Source of the DNA: Diphasiastrum complanatum
Lineage: Eukaryota > Streptophyta > Lycopodiopsida > Lycopodiales > Lycopodiaceae
Length of the DNA: 64,000 nucleotides
Assembly: GCA_029204225.1 (NCBI GenBank)
Contig: CM055097.1
Span: 70,870,252-70,934,251, forward strand
Direction: 5' to 3'
Under the pieces are notes generated by a model that was not told the origin of the DNA, did not search any database, and saw only the letters and a program-made list of their open reading frames with translations. Below, piece by piece: positions 14,027 to 23,681 of this stretch (position 1 is its first letter; every line of letters begins with the position of its first letter). A program made the position numbers and the translations under genes.

Positions 14027-14322
14027 AGGACCCTGGCCTCTGAATCCTATTGGTCCAGTCTTGCCTCTCTTTTTATTCAAATTTAAAAAGTGTGGGAACT
14101 ATCAAAATTGGAGGGAAACCCAACTTTATTTACTAACTTGACATTTAGGCCCTGCGACATTAAAAGTCCAGCAAAAAGGCCTAAAGTCCTTTTATTAACT
14201 TTTAACTAATCAATCAAATAACTATGTGATCATTGGGTTGGACTTACACACGCAGGGTGCCAAATCCCTCTCACTTATTAACTAGGGTTAGGGCTGCCTT
14301 GGGATCCGCAAACCCTCCAACA
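14027..14322 (-). mobile_element. Truncated 3' LTR of gypsy copy C
   Basis: Nearly the same sequence as 43380-43675, the 5' LTR of copy B, in the same orientation. The element-sense start TGTTGGAGGG lies at 14322 reading down. Similarity ends at about 14027 (GTAGAGAGGAGG), so roughly the last 420 bp of this 717-bp LTR are missing. Confidence 0.85.
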
Positions 14323-14323
14323 G

Positions 14324-14418
14324 GGCCTTCACCGATAAACTTCAATGTTTTCTTCTTCTTAGGAACAATGACAATGGCCTTCACCGATAAACTTCAATTT
14401 TCTCTTCTTCTTAGAAGT
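14324..14418. repeat. 52-bp tandem duplication at LTR/internal junction
   Basis: The unit GGCCTTCACCGATAAACTTC plus the following T-rich part and the TTAGGAACAATGACAAT block starts at 14324. It begins again at 14376 and runs to about 14418. It includes the short RT-start sequence of the gypsy family (minus strand, IVIVPKK). Confidence 0.85.
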
Positions 14419-14872
14419 CCAGCATGATATGCCCGAACATTTTAAATGTTATACACTGGATGATGTGGTTATCATGTCACCCAAAGATCTGAAATCAAAG
14501 AACAGGTGCTAGAATCGAAAGATGTTTACAATGGCCCAGCTAGGACACAACCTATGAATCTTGCTGAACCAAAAGAACCAGAAAAGATTGTACAAGTTGG
14601 ATCATAACTTAATACTGAACAGTATCAAGCACTCTGCACGTTACTTATTAAGTATCAAGATTGCTTTGCATGGAATTATCAAGATCTGAAGGGTATTCCG
14701 ACGTCAATTATTGAACACACCATATCTTTAGTACCTGATGCAGTTCCAAAGGTTACAAGGTTCTATTGCTGCAATCCAAATGTTGCGGATCTGATAAAGA
14801 AAGAGCTTCAGAGACTGCTTGACGTCGATTTTATTTATGAGATCGAGCATACAGAATGGGTTTCACTGATTG
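14419..14872 (+). mobile_element. Inverted internal segment of gypsy copy C
   Basis: Plus-strand gypsy sequence from the HDMPEHF motif to TEWVSLIV, the region between protease and reverse transcriptase. On the minus strand, copy C stops at the residues that precede this segment (KEQGDV at about 14873), and the small piece that should follow (IVIVPKK) lies at about 14345-14372. The arrangement is a 454-bp inversion within one element. Several stops and frameshifts are present. Confidence 0.8.
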
Positions 14873-16740
14873 TACATCCCCTTGTTCTTTATCAAAAGGA
14901 CTTGTCTTGGATCTCCGCTTAGTCTTCTTAGTAGGAATTGATTGTGGAGGTGTTGACTTCTGAGAAGATAAACTCTTCTTCGAAGGTGAAGACTTCCTAG
15001 ACGATGATGTCTTGCTAGAACTCTGACGTAGAATCATCCTTGACTTTTTCTTTTTCTTTATCCAATAAGGGTGGCACATTCTTTGAATCAATCTTTTGAG
15101 GAGGATTTTCCCATTTCAGGACCGTATTATAATGTTGCTTCGCTTGTTTCTTCGTAATTGATCCTGTGATCTTGTCTTCCTTCAATATAACTACTTTTGG
15201 TGGTTGTATTGTTGATTCATCGGGAATATTACGTACTCCAAATCTGGTTGGCTCCATATGATTTAGAATCTGCTCATCAGTAAGTTCTGCATTGTCATTA
15301 TAAGTCAAGGCATGACTCACAAGAATGACTTCCTCTTCAATCGGATCTAGTATAGGTTCCGTTGATATCCAAGCTACATTCAGCACATTCAATGGAAAAG
15401 TGATCGGTGTATCCAAAGTTCGATCCAATAATGAAATCTCGCTCAAATATGACTAATTATCTTGTTGACACATATATCCTACTGTACAGTCAATCATTGC
15501 AAGAGTTTCATTCCAATTGAGAATCGTAATGAACTCCCAAATTTTTCTCTGGTTGGTCACAAGTATGATCCGTTGTTGATGAATCACCATCCTCTTTTTC
15601 AACCACTGGTTTGATAGTCCAAGTTGCAGATCAACCTTGACTGCACGTTCCCGATTTTCAAAAGGGATTTTTTCGGTATCCCAGTTATGAATTACTTGCG
15701 CAACTCATAACCATGGGTGTCCCAATAGGACTCGGTAGACATTTGGTGCTTCTAGTAAGTCCATTACTACGAAAGTAATGATGAACTGTACTCTGACAAT
15801 TCTGACAGGTATATCTTCAACCATTCCTCGCGAATGATCAACTAGCTTAATGGCAAAAATCACAAGTTTTATCTTTATAAGGCCCCATTTTGCACATAGC
15901 CTTGTAGAAATCAAGTTAACTCCCGAACTGCCATCTATCACAGTTGCTTCATTAGGAAATTGTCATTGCTGTATCGGCAGGGTGATATTTTTTTGTTCAC
16001 TGTCCCAAGCTGCTCCGACATGGAGTACTTCATTAGAATCCAGCACAAAAAAGTGACTCCTAATGATCTTCTGGTTCAAATTGAGTTAACTTTTGCACTA
16101 ATACTTCTTTTGCTTTTGGCACCAACTTCAGGAACTCTCCCAATGAAATATTGATCTTACTAGACAAAATGTTCATGAGTAGTTATGTTTTCGGTGCTTC
16201 CGGTTCAGTCCTTTTGAAGGGTTCTTCATGATGATGCAACTGAGCATTCATATTTGTATGTGAATTTTCCGGTGACTGCAATGGTGAAGAACGAACTTCG
16301 GTTGTTGCTCTAGTAGCTTCAAGCTCCTCTTCTTTTTGCAGATGTTTAATGCACTGCCTCATATCCTGATATTTTCTTTTTTTTGCATGAAGATTTAAAT
16401 AGACTCCAGATGTTCTTGGTATATCAATTAATGGTATAGAATCAACAAGTACTGGATCTGCTACCAATTCTTTCTGCTTCTGTGCTCTAGTGATCACCAT
16501 CAAGGGTACACTTGGTTTATTCTGAGCTATTGGTCTTTGCTTGATTGTTATCAAATTTATAGGAGCTGTAGCCGGTGGTGGCTTTGATTTTGCTAGACAC
16601 TCCTTATAGCAATGCCCATAACCACAGTCACGACAGAATGGTACAAATTTCTTTTTATTTGGACATTCTGCAACACTATGATTTTCTCCACATGCGAAGC
16701 ATCCAAGTAGTGCTATGGTCCAATTTTTAGATGCTTGTTT
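14873..16740 (-). mobile_element. Ty3/gypsy copy C: gag C-terminus, protease, linker
   Basis: In minus orientation it starts with a double CCHC-like zinc-knuckle region (CFACGENHSVAEC; CRDCGYGHCYKEC, about 16610-16700), then the linker (VMITRAQKQKE), a protease with IDGSSGVNLIS (about 15900-15940), and the acidic and serine-rich segment before reverse transcriptase (15446-14830). Several frameshifts separate these blocks. It aligns to copy B from 40.2 to 38.4 kb, and similarity begins abruptly at about 16740. The polymerase and integrase are missing. Confidence 0.85.
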
Positions 16741-17990
16741 GGATCGAATGCTAGGGTAGGAAGGCAATCGTCCCAGTTGGTTGTCACTGACGCCAACAGA
16801 GTTAGATCTTTTGCAAACATTGTCGATTTTCGCACCGTTGGATCTGGAGAGTGGACATACTCTCTCTGATATGCTTGTAAGGCCCGGTGGAAGTCCACTT
16901 AAATGTTCCAGCTGTAAGGCTGATGGATGATTGGCCAATTGGACGTATGGATGGTGATTTTATCCATAGCCAATCCCAAATCTTTCCATTTTTGTCTTCG
17001 TGGCATTGGCAAGTAATAAGGATCTACCCGCAACTGGCGAGGGCTGGCGACGTAACTCCTAATTGATTCCGGAGTTTTCTCAGAAATCGTGATTCTCCAT
17101 GTCGGCTGCTCTCCTAGTGTAGGTATTTTGTCCAATTCTTTGTCGGCCTCGATCTCGGAGGCCTGATGAGATGACTCGACCGGTGCTTCTTCGTAAACCG
17201 AAAGCACATAATCCAGGTGGAATCCATAGATTCTGTTTTCTAAGTGAGAAGCGGCTAAGAGGGACAATAGAGAGCCAGTGGCAAACTGCTGCTTTGTATT
17301 GGCCTTAATAGCTCGATTGAGCTCACCAGAAATAGTCTTGAACCAACTATATGGTTCAAGAGGGGCTTTGGCCAAATTTGTGTGGGACTCCACTATCCTG
17401 TGAAGGATTTGAGATGTGATGCGGTCTTTCCTAAAGTTGCCAACCATCAGAAAATGATTCAACAACTAGGCAGCGACGTGGATGGAAGGCTCAGTGATGG
17501 CTTCCAGAAGGTAGCCATCATTAGTCCAGTGCAGATCGTTGGTGAGGTCAATGTATGGCTTGATGGCCTGTTTGGCGTGCGTGTGATTGGGTGAGGCTTG
17601 CGTACCGGATGAGATTTCTATAGCTGCAAGTGCGGCCTCAATGACGCGCACCTTGTGTGTGGCTTCTTGAAAGGTGATATAAAACTTGGATTTCTCTTCC
17701 TTCCACGTACTGAAGGCAAGAGTGATGAAATCCATATTGATGCGTCCCGAAAAGGCTCTCTCATGAATACCCATTGTAGTAAGTAGAGGCTTCGCAAGGG
17801 TCATCCACTGAGTGACCATGCTTGTGCTAGGAAGAATCATGATGTCCGTTGTAGATGGGACATCACGATGGAGAGTATAGCGCTGAGACTGGGAAGTATC
17901 GGTAGAAGACATGATGATCAGAAAGGAATTATAAATGTGTGAAAGTGTATCAGAAGGCAATGCAGGAAATTTGAAAGGCTTTGGTCGCAA
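16741..17990 (-). pseudogene. Extra ORF beside gypsy integrase; weak plant-mobile-domain similarity
   Basis: One minus-strand frame of about 417 codons, likely starting at ATG 17912-17910, is broken only by TAG at 17466-17468 and TAA at 16899-16901. It is cut at about 16740 by copy C. It has no polymerase, protease or integrase motif, no CCHC and no obvious membrane segment. Around residues 60-105 the pattern AFSTW-x6-FYITFQEAT resembles the plant mobile domain (PF10536-type ALxxxW-x6-FHLPxGEMT). It begins about 850 bp after the integrase stop of copy A in the same orientation, the position of the additional ORFs of some plant gypsy lineages. Alternatively it is the first ORF of another, fused element. 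Copy B's gag is different. Confidence 0.5.
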
Positions 17991-17999
17991 GAAAAATTT

Positions 18000-18770
18000 G
18001 CAAGAGCTTCGCTAGCACAAGTGAGGAATGAATCAAATTCAGCCAACTTATAGGTGAATTTGGTGGGTCCATTACACTGAATAGTAGTTGGGCTAATCAG
18101 TTCTGAACAAAAATTTGCAGGCATGTACAACACTGTAAAAACAGGCTATAAAAATCTCGGCGAAGGTTTCTAGGGATCTGAACCTATCAGACGAACGTTT
18201 TTCAGGGCTGGCAAAGGATGAACCTTCGCCCAGGAGGGTCCTTCGCCTAGGTACTATCATAAATGCATTTTTTCATAATCTGAATTTATGGACAACCTAA
18301 TTTGGACATTTTAAGATCATCTAGCATGTCGACGAAGGTTCATAATGAGGTTATGATGCTCGGCGAAGGTTCTCAAAATGGCATATCACTGAACATTCGC
18401 CTGACTCAAAAATTGAATTTTCTCTTGTCAGAAACCTTCGCCCACCTCAATTTAGATAAATCAAGGGTGGATGTACAATTTGAGAGCTCAGCGAAGATTT
18501 CTGATACTGTATTGGCCAAATTTGCCCAAAACAGTGGTTTTCTAAGACATTTGTCATAAAAATATTGTGCTTCCTTTTCCTTATGCTGATGACTTCCTGA
18601 CTTTTGCTCATCAGTCTTTCCTTATTTTATTTTATTTTTTTCACTGTCTTTTTCCAAAAAAAGTCAGCAAATTAATTACTGAAGACAAAAAATTGAAAAC
18701 AAATAAAATGAAAAAATTATTGAGATCAGGCTTGCTGAACTGGCGGAGTAGGCTACCAAAACTTGCGTAT
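18000..18770 (-). other. Gypsy non-coding spacer with GGCGAAGGTT motif cluster
   Basis: Between the integrase end of copy A and the extra ORF lies AT-rich non-coding DNA. GAAGGTT or its complement occurs exactly at 18172, 18221, 18334, 18365 and 18433, usually extended to GGCGAAGGTT/AACCTTCGCC. Looser versions (TTCGCCTAGG, AACATTCGCC, AGCGAAGATT) lie between them. The same motif fills the leaders of copies B and D. Confidence 0.7.
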
Positions 18771-19860
18771 CAGCTGCCATTTACCGGAGTATCAAATCGT
18801 TTTCCATCCAAGTGCTCAAGAATTATTGTGCCATAGTTCAAGATTTCCTTTACTTTATACGGGCCTTCTTCACCACTAAACTTCAACTTACCCTTGATCA
18901 GCTTGGTTTTGTACATAAATGCAAGATCTCCTGCTTCCAGATCTTTCTTGTGCCTCGACGATCGTGCCATGCCTTGCGGCGGGCTTTCTCTGCTGCTAAG
19001 GTATGAACTGCCATCAATCGGGTTTCACATAATTTGTGCAACGCTTCATGACGAAGTTGTAAAGACTGATCATCATTTAATCGTTCCGTTGCTGCTATGC
19101 GTAAAGATGGGATTAAAAATTCAATTGGCATAACAGCACCTTGACCATAAACCAGTTGAAAAGGTGTTTGATTTGTACTATTTTTGTAAGCGGTTTTGAA
19201 TGCCCATAATGTTGCATACAGTTTATGATCCCAATCGGACCGACTCGCCGCAACTGTCTTTGTAATAATGGTGCAGAGAATCTTATTGGAAGATGCAGCT
19301 TGGCCTTTCCCTCTGGGATAATAGGGAGTACTAAATCTGTGTATAACAAAAAAATCTTCCAGTAAACACTTTATTGTTTGATTAACAAAGTGTGTACCCC
19401 GATCACTGACAATTTTAATTGGACATCCAAATCTGATTATAATATTTTCATATAGAAACTTGGCCATAGATTTCGCATCAGCCACTTTGACAGCTTTGGC
19501 TTTAATTCACTTGTTCATATAATTAGTTGCGACGATAATGTATCGGGTCTGAGATCAATGCGTAGTGGGATGAATAGGACCAACATAATCCAGTCCCCAT
19601 TTTTCAAACGGTGCTTGCGATAAAATCGGATGTAAGGGTTCATACTTATGTCGAGTAGGTCGTCGTGCTCGCTGGCAGACATCACATGTCTGAATAGAAT
19701 TTTATGTGTCCTTATGAAGCGGAGGCCACCAACAACCGGATTGCAAAAGTTTGCGAACAGTAATATTTGTAGAGAAGTGTCCTCCACCCATGCCATCATG
19801 TGAAAACATGATAAAATTTGGTAATTCATGCGGTAAAACACATCTTCGTAAAATATTATC
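18771..19860 (-). pseudogene. Ty3/gypsy integrase of copy A
   Basis: In minus orientation: the His part of the zinc finger (HDGMGGGHF, about 19790-19815), CDVCQRARR (about 19680), then the catalytic core with DYVGPIHP (first Asp, about 19580) and SDRGTHF (second Asp, about 19400). Where the third acid should be, the reading is GQAASSNK rather than the family's GQxES(T/S)N, so the catalytic Glu is replaced by Ala. The C-terminal region ends with EEGPYKVKEI, a GPY/F-type motif near 18850. Stops or frameshifts split it at about 19500 and 19700. It would be inactive. Confidence 0.87.
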
Positions 19861-21640
19861 TAATCCACGATGATACAATTGTCCTGCAATTAAATGATAA
19901 GGTTGAGCCTTATGAATCAATTGTCTTTTCTGTACTTTTGTCAAAGAGTCATTTGGTTGTCCTAGCATCAGGTACTCAACAATATCTGCCGCCCACTCAG
20001 GTACTGCTTCAACATAGAACAACGCAGCATCTGGCAGTTCATCATCCACTTCAGTATTAACTGGTGCAGATTCAATTCTCGAAACGTGATCGACTAGATA
20101 ATGTTGCTTCCCCTTTCTGACCACAATTCGAAAGTCAAATTCAGTCAATAATAATAACCATCTTGCAATACGTCCAGTATTACACGTCTTATTTACCAAG
20201 TAAAGTAACGGTTGATGATCCGTATAAAATGCAAAATGCATTTCATGAGGTAGTGACAAAATTTCCGAACAGAAAAAATCATGGCTAGCGCTTCATGTTT
20301 TGTTGATAAATAATTCTTCTCTAGATCTGTAAGTTGTCTGCTTGCAAATCGTATAGGATAATCCTTCTTATAGTCACCTGGCTGCGTCAAAACTGATTCA
20401 ATGGCGTATTTTGAGGCATCCGTATGAACATGAAACTCTAATGTCTAATCTGGAAAACGTAGTATTGGTGCTAAAGATAATGCTTTTTTTAACTTTTCAA
20501 AGGCTTCTAACACCTCTACTATCCAAATAGGAACAATAGTTAATTTGTATATAGGTCGTGCTAAATCCGCAAAGAAGATAATAAAAATTCGATAGTAGTT
20601 CGCATGACCCATAAACATATAAACTCCTCGAATTGTTGTTGGCGGTGGCAATTCCACAATAACTTTGATCTTAGAATAATCGGTGGCAATGCCATGTCTT
20701 GATATCACATGTCCAAGCACCACTCTGTGAGAAACCCATATCTGGCATTTTTCTGGATTTAGAGAAATTTGATATTTGCGGCATCTTTCAAAGACTTTCT
20801 CCAATCGATCCAAGTGGTCTGTATCTGTACTATGAACTCCAAAGTCGGCCAAGTAAATTTCAAGGAATTTCTGCAGATAATCTTTAAAGGCAAATTGCAT
20901 TACTCTTTGGAATGAACTTGGTGCATTACAGAGTCCAAACGGCATTACTTTGTAAGCATAGGTGTCTCATTCTGTTGCAAAAGCAGTTTTGTGGCGATCG
21001 GCAGGTGCAATCTTAACTTGGTTGTAACCACTAAATCCATCCAGGAAATTATAAGCTTCCGCTCCAGCAAGGTGATCCAAAATGCTTTCAGTAAAAGGTA
21101 ACTGAAAGTGATCCTTTCGTGTCACTTTATTCATTGCTTTGAGATTCACACAGATTCGCAATTTTTCATTTTTCTTAAGAACAATGACAATCAATGAAAT
21201 CCATTCGGTATGCTCAATCTCATAAATGAAATCGACGTCAAGCAATCTCTAAAGTTCTTTCTTTATCAAATCTGCCACATTAGGATTACAGCGATAGAAC
21301 TTTGTATCCTTTGGTACTGCATCAGGTACTAAAGGTATGGTATGTTCAATGACTGATGTCGGAATACCCTTCAAATCTTGATAAGTCCAAGTAAAGCAAT
21401 CTTGATACTTAATAAGTAACAAACGGAGTGCTTGATATTGTTCAGGAGTAAGTTGTGATCCCACTTGTACAATCTTTTTCAGTTCTCCTGGTTCTGCAAG
21501 ATTCATTGGCTGCGTCCTAGCTGGGCCATCGTAAACCTCTTTTGATTCCGGCATGTGTTCTTCAAGTTCACGATGTGCTTTAGGTAACATGATAACCACA
21601 TCATCCAGTGTATAAAGTTTAATATGCTCTGGCATATCAT
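19861..21640 (-). pseudogene. Ty3/gypsy reverse transcriptase and RNase H of copy A
   Basis: The minus strand encodes the pre-RT region (PEHIKLYTLDDVVIMLPK), RT fingers (LRICVNLKAMNK; FLDGFSGYNQVKIAPADRHKTAF) and RT palm (MPFGLCNAPSSFQRVMQ). In place of the YLDD active site it reads EIYLADFG, losing one catalytic Asp. The connection domain follows (GHVISRHGIATD; FMGHANYYRIF), then RNase H (FYTDHQPLLYLVNK region). Stops at about 21245, 20966 and 20445 divide it. Copies B (partial) and 3637-4742 are the same family. Confidence 0.87.
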
Positions 21641-22880
21641 GCTGGACTACATTTGCTTGTTCTTTTTTGAAAGGACTTGTCTTGGATCTTCGTTTAGTCT
21701 TCTTAGCAGGAATTGATCGTGGAGGTGATGACTTTTAGGATGATAAATCTTTCTTCACGGGTGAAGACTTCCTAGACGATGATGTCTTGCTGGAGATCTG
21801 ACTTGAAGGATCATTCTTGACTTTTTCTTTGTCTTTATCCAATAGAGGTGGCACTTCCTTTGAATCGATCTTTTGAGGGGGATTTTCCCATTTCAGGACC
21901 GTATTATAATGTTCTTTTGCTTGTTTCTTCATCATCGAACCTGTGATCCTGTCTCCCTTCAATATAACTGCTTTGGGTGATTTGATTGTTGGTTCATCAG
22001 GAACATTACGCACTCCAAATCTAGTCGGATCCATATGATGTAGAATCTGTTCATCCGTAAGTTCTGCATTGCCATCATAAGTTAAAGGCATGGCTCATTG
22101 GCATGAGATCATCCTCAATTGGATATGGTATAGGTTCCGTTGATATCCAGGCTACATTCAGCACATTTAGTGGAAACGTGATTGGCGTATCCAAAGTTCG
22201 ATCTAACAAGAAAATCTCGCTCATCTCTGATTGAATATCTTGTTGACACATATATCCTGCTGTACAATCAATTGTTGCAAGAGCTTCGTTCCAATTGACA
22301 GTATCCGATTGAGAATCGTAGTGAACTCCCAATTTTTATCTGGTTGATCACAAGTGTGATCCGTTATTGATGAATCGTCATCCGCTTTTAGAACCACTAG
22401 CTTGATAGTCCAAGTCGTAGGATCAACTTTACTACATGTTCACGATTTTCAAAAGTGATTTTTCCGGTACCCCAGTTATGAATTACTTGCGCAACTCGTA
22501 ACCATGGACGTCCTAAGAGAACTCGGTAGACATTTGGTGCTTCTAGTAAGTCCATCACGACGAAAGTAGTGACGAACTATACTCTTGCAATCCTGACAGG
22601 TATATCTTCTACCATTTCTCATGGACGAACTGTCGTTTGATCAGCTAGCTTAATAGCAAAAGTAGCAGACTTAATCTTTGTAAGGCCCCATTTTGTACAT
22701 AGCTTTGTAGAAATCAAGTTGACTCCTGAACCGCCATCTATCACGGCTGCTTCTTTAGAAAATTGTCTATGTTGTATCAGCAGAGTGATATTCTTTTGTT
22801 CACTTTCCCAAACGGCTCCAACATGGAGTACATCGTTAGATTCTTCAAATCCAGCAAAAAAAAGTGGCTCCTGACGAGCA
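21641..22880 (-). pseudogene. Gypsy copy A protease and linker
   Basis: Starting at about 22880 in minus orientation: EPLFFAGFEESNDVLHVG, then protease IDGGSGVNLIS (about 22725-22755) and the spacer with LLDRTLDTPITFPLN (about 22180) and the KKQAKEHYNTVLKW region (about 21900). Frame changes occur near 22620, 22330 and 22080. Sequence upstream of 22880 is not gypsy but a trihelix pseudogene, so gag and the 5' LTR of this copy are lost. Confidence 0.85.
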
Positions 22881-22884
22881 GCTC

Positions 22885-23600
22885 TGAAACCTCTTCCCAC
22901 AAGCCCATTCTCCTTGTGCTGGATGCAAATCTACTCTAGATTTGTCAACGCTGAGCTCCCTCCTCGGCCCTCCACATTTCCTCTATTTCTTCCCACAGCT
23001 GCTCTTTTCGTTGTTGCCTTATTTCCATTGAATTCAATCTATCCTCAAACAAAATATGGTGCTTTGACGTCACACTCTCAAGAAACTCTTCCACTCATTC
23101 TGAACCTTCTCTTGCCTTCCGCCCTCCTTGAAATTCCTCTTCTTCTATATGTTTGGCACCGTAATCCGGGTTAGCCTCTACACTATCCTTTAGGCGTTAC
23201 TTCCTTTTGCCATCCTAACCTATTCCGATCCTGTTCCTTCTTAATAGATTTCTTAGCCAGCAACGGGTGGAGCTCATCGAAAAAAGGATTACCCGCCCCA
23301 TCCTTCAAGCCATTCTGTACTTGTTTGTAGCCTGCAGAAAGTTTTTCCCACTTGTCTTGGCATTGTTGAGCATCCCTTAAGATGCAATCTTTCTGCATGT
23401 TTTCAACGATCTCATCCCACAACTGCGCCTTTCGACCAACCCTTACAAACCTTTGATCCAACTCCATCCTTAGTTTGATAAGCCTCAAAATCTCCTCCTT
23501 CATCCAGTTCTTTGATCTCTTCTTCTGCTCCCTCTCTACCCTCTCGCAATCAGCCTCATACTCTGCCACACCATCCCATTTCCCATTTTGTGGGTCCGAA
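22885..23600 (-). pseudogene. Trihelix (Myb/SANT-like) transcription factor remnant
   Basis: The minus frame from 23569 to 23183 encodes a trihelix DNA-binding domain: KKRSKNWMKEEILRLIKLRM, LWDEIVENMQK, then RDAQQCQDKWEKLSAGYK, with the three-helix Trp/Ile pattern of the ASR3-like plant family. The protein continues after a one-base frameshift near 23184 (ANPDYGAKHIEEEEF), a TGA at about 23095 and a C-terminal coiled coil (MEIRQQRKEQLWEEIEEM, about 22970-23020). No good ATG precedes the domain; the frame opens in QNGKWDGVAEYE. The frameshift and stop argue for a pseudogene. A gypsy fragment abuts its 3' end. Confidence 0.75.
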
Positions 23601-23681
23601 TTCTAGAGACGAGAGAAAGTTCTTGCTCTTGGCTATCCGTCCGAATTCTAGAGACGAGGAAGTTCCTGCTCTTGCCTATTC
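23594..23681. repeat. Tandem duplication of about 45 bp
   Basis: GTCCGAATTCTAGAGACGAG followed by a GAAAGTTCTTGCTCTTGGC-like block occurs at 23594 and again at 23639, the second with small changes. It lies just upstream of the trihelix coding frame. Confidence 0.85.
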
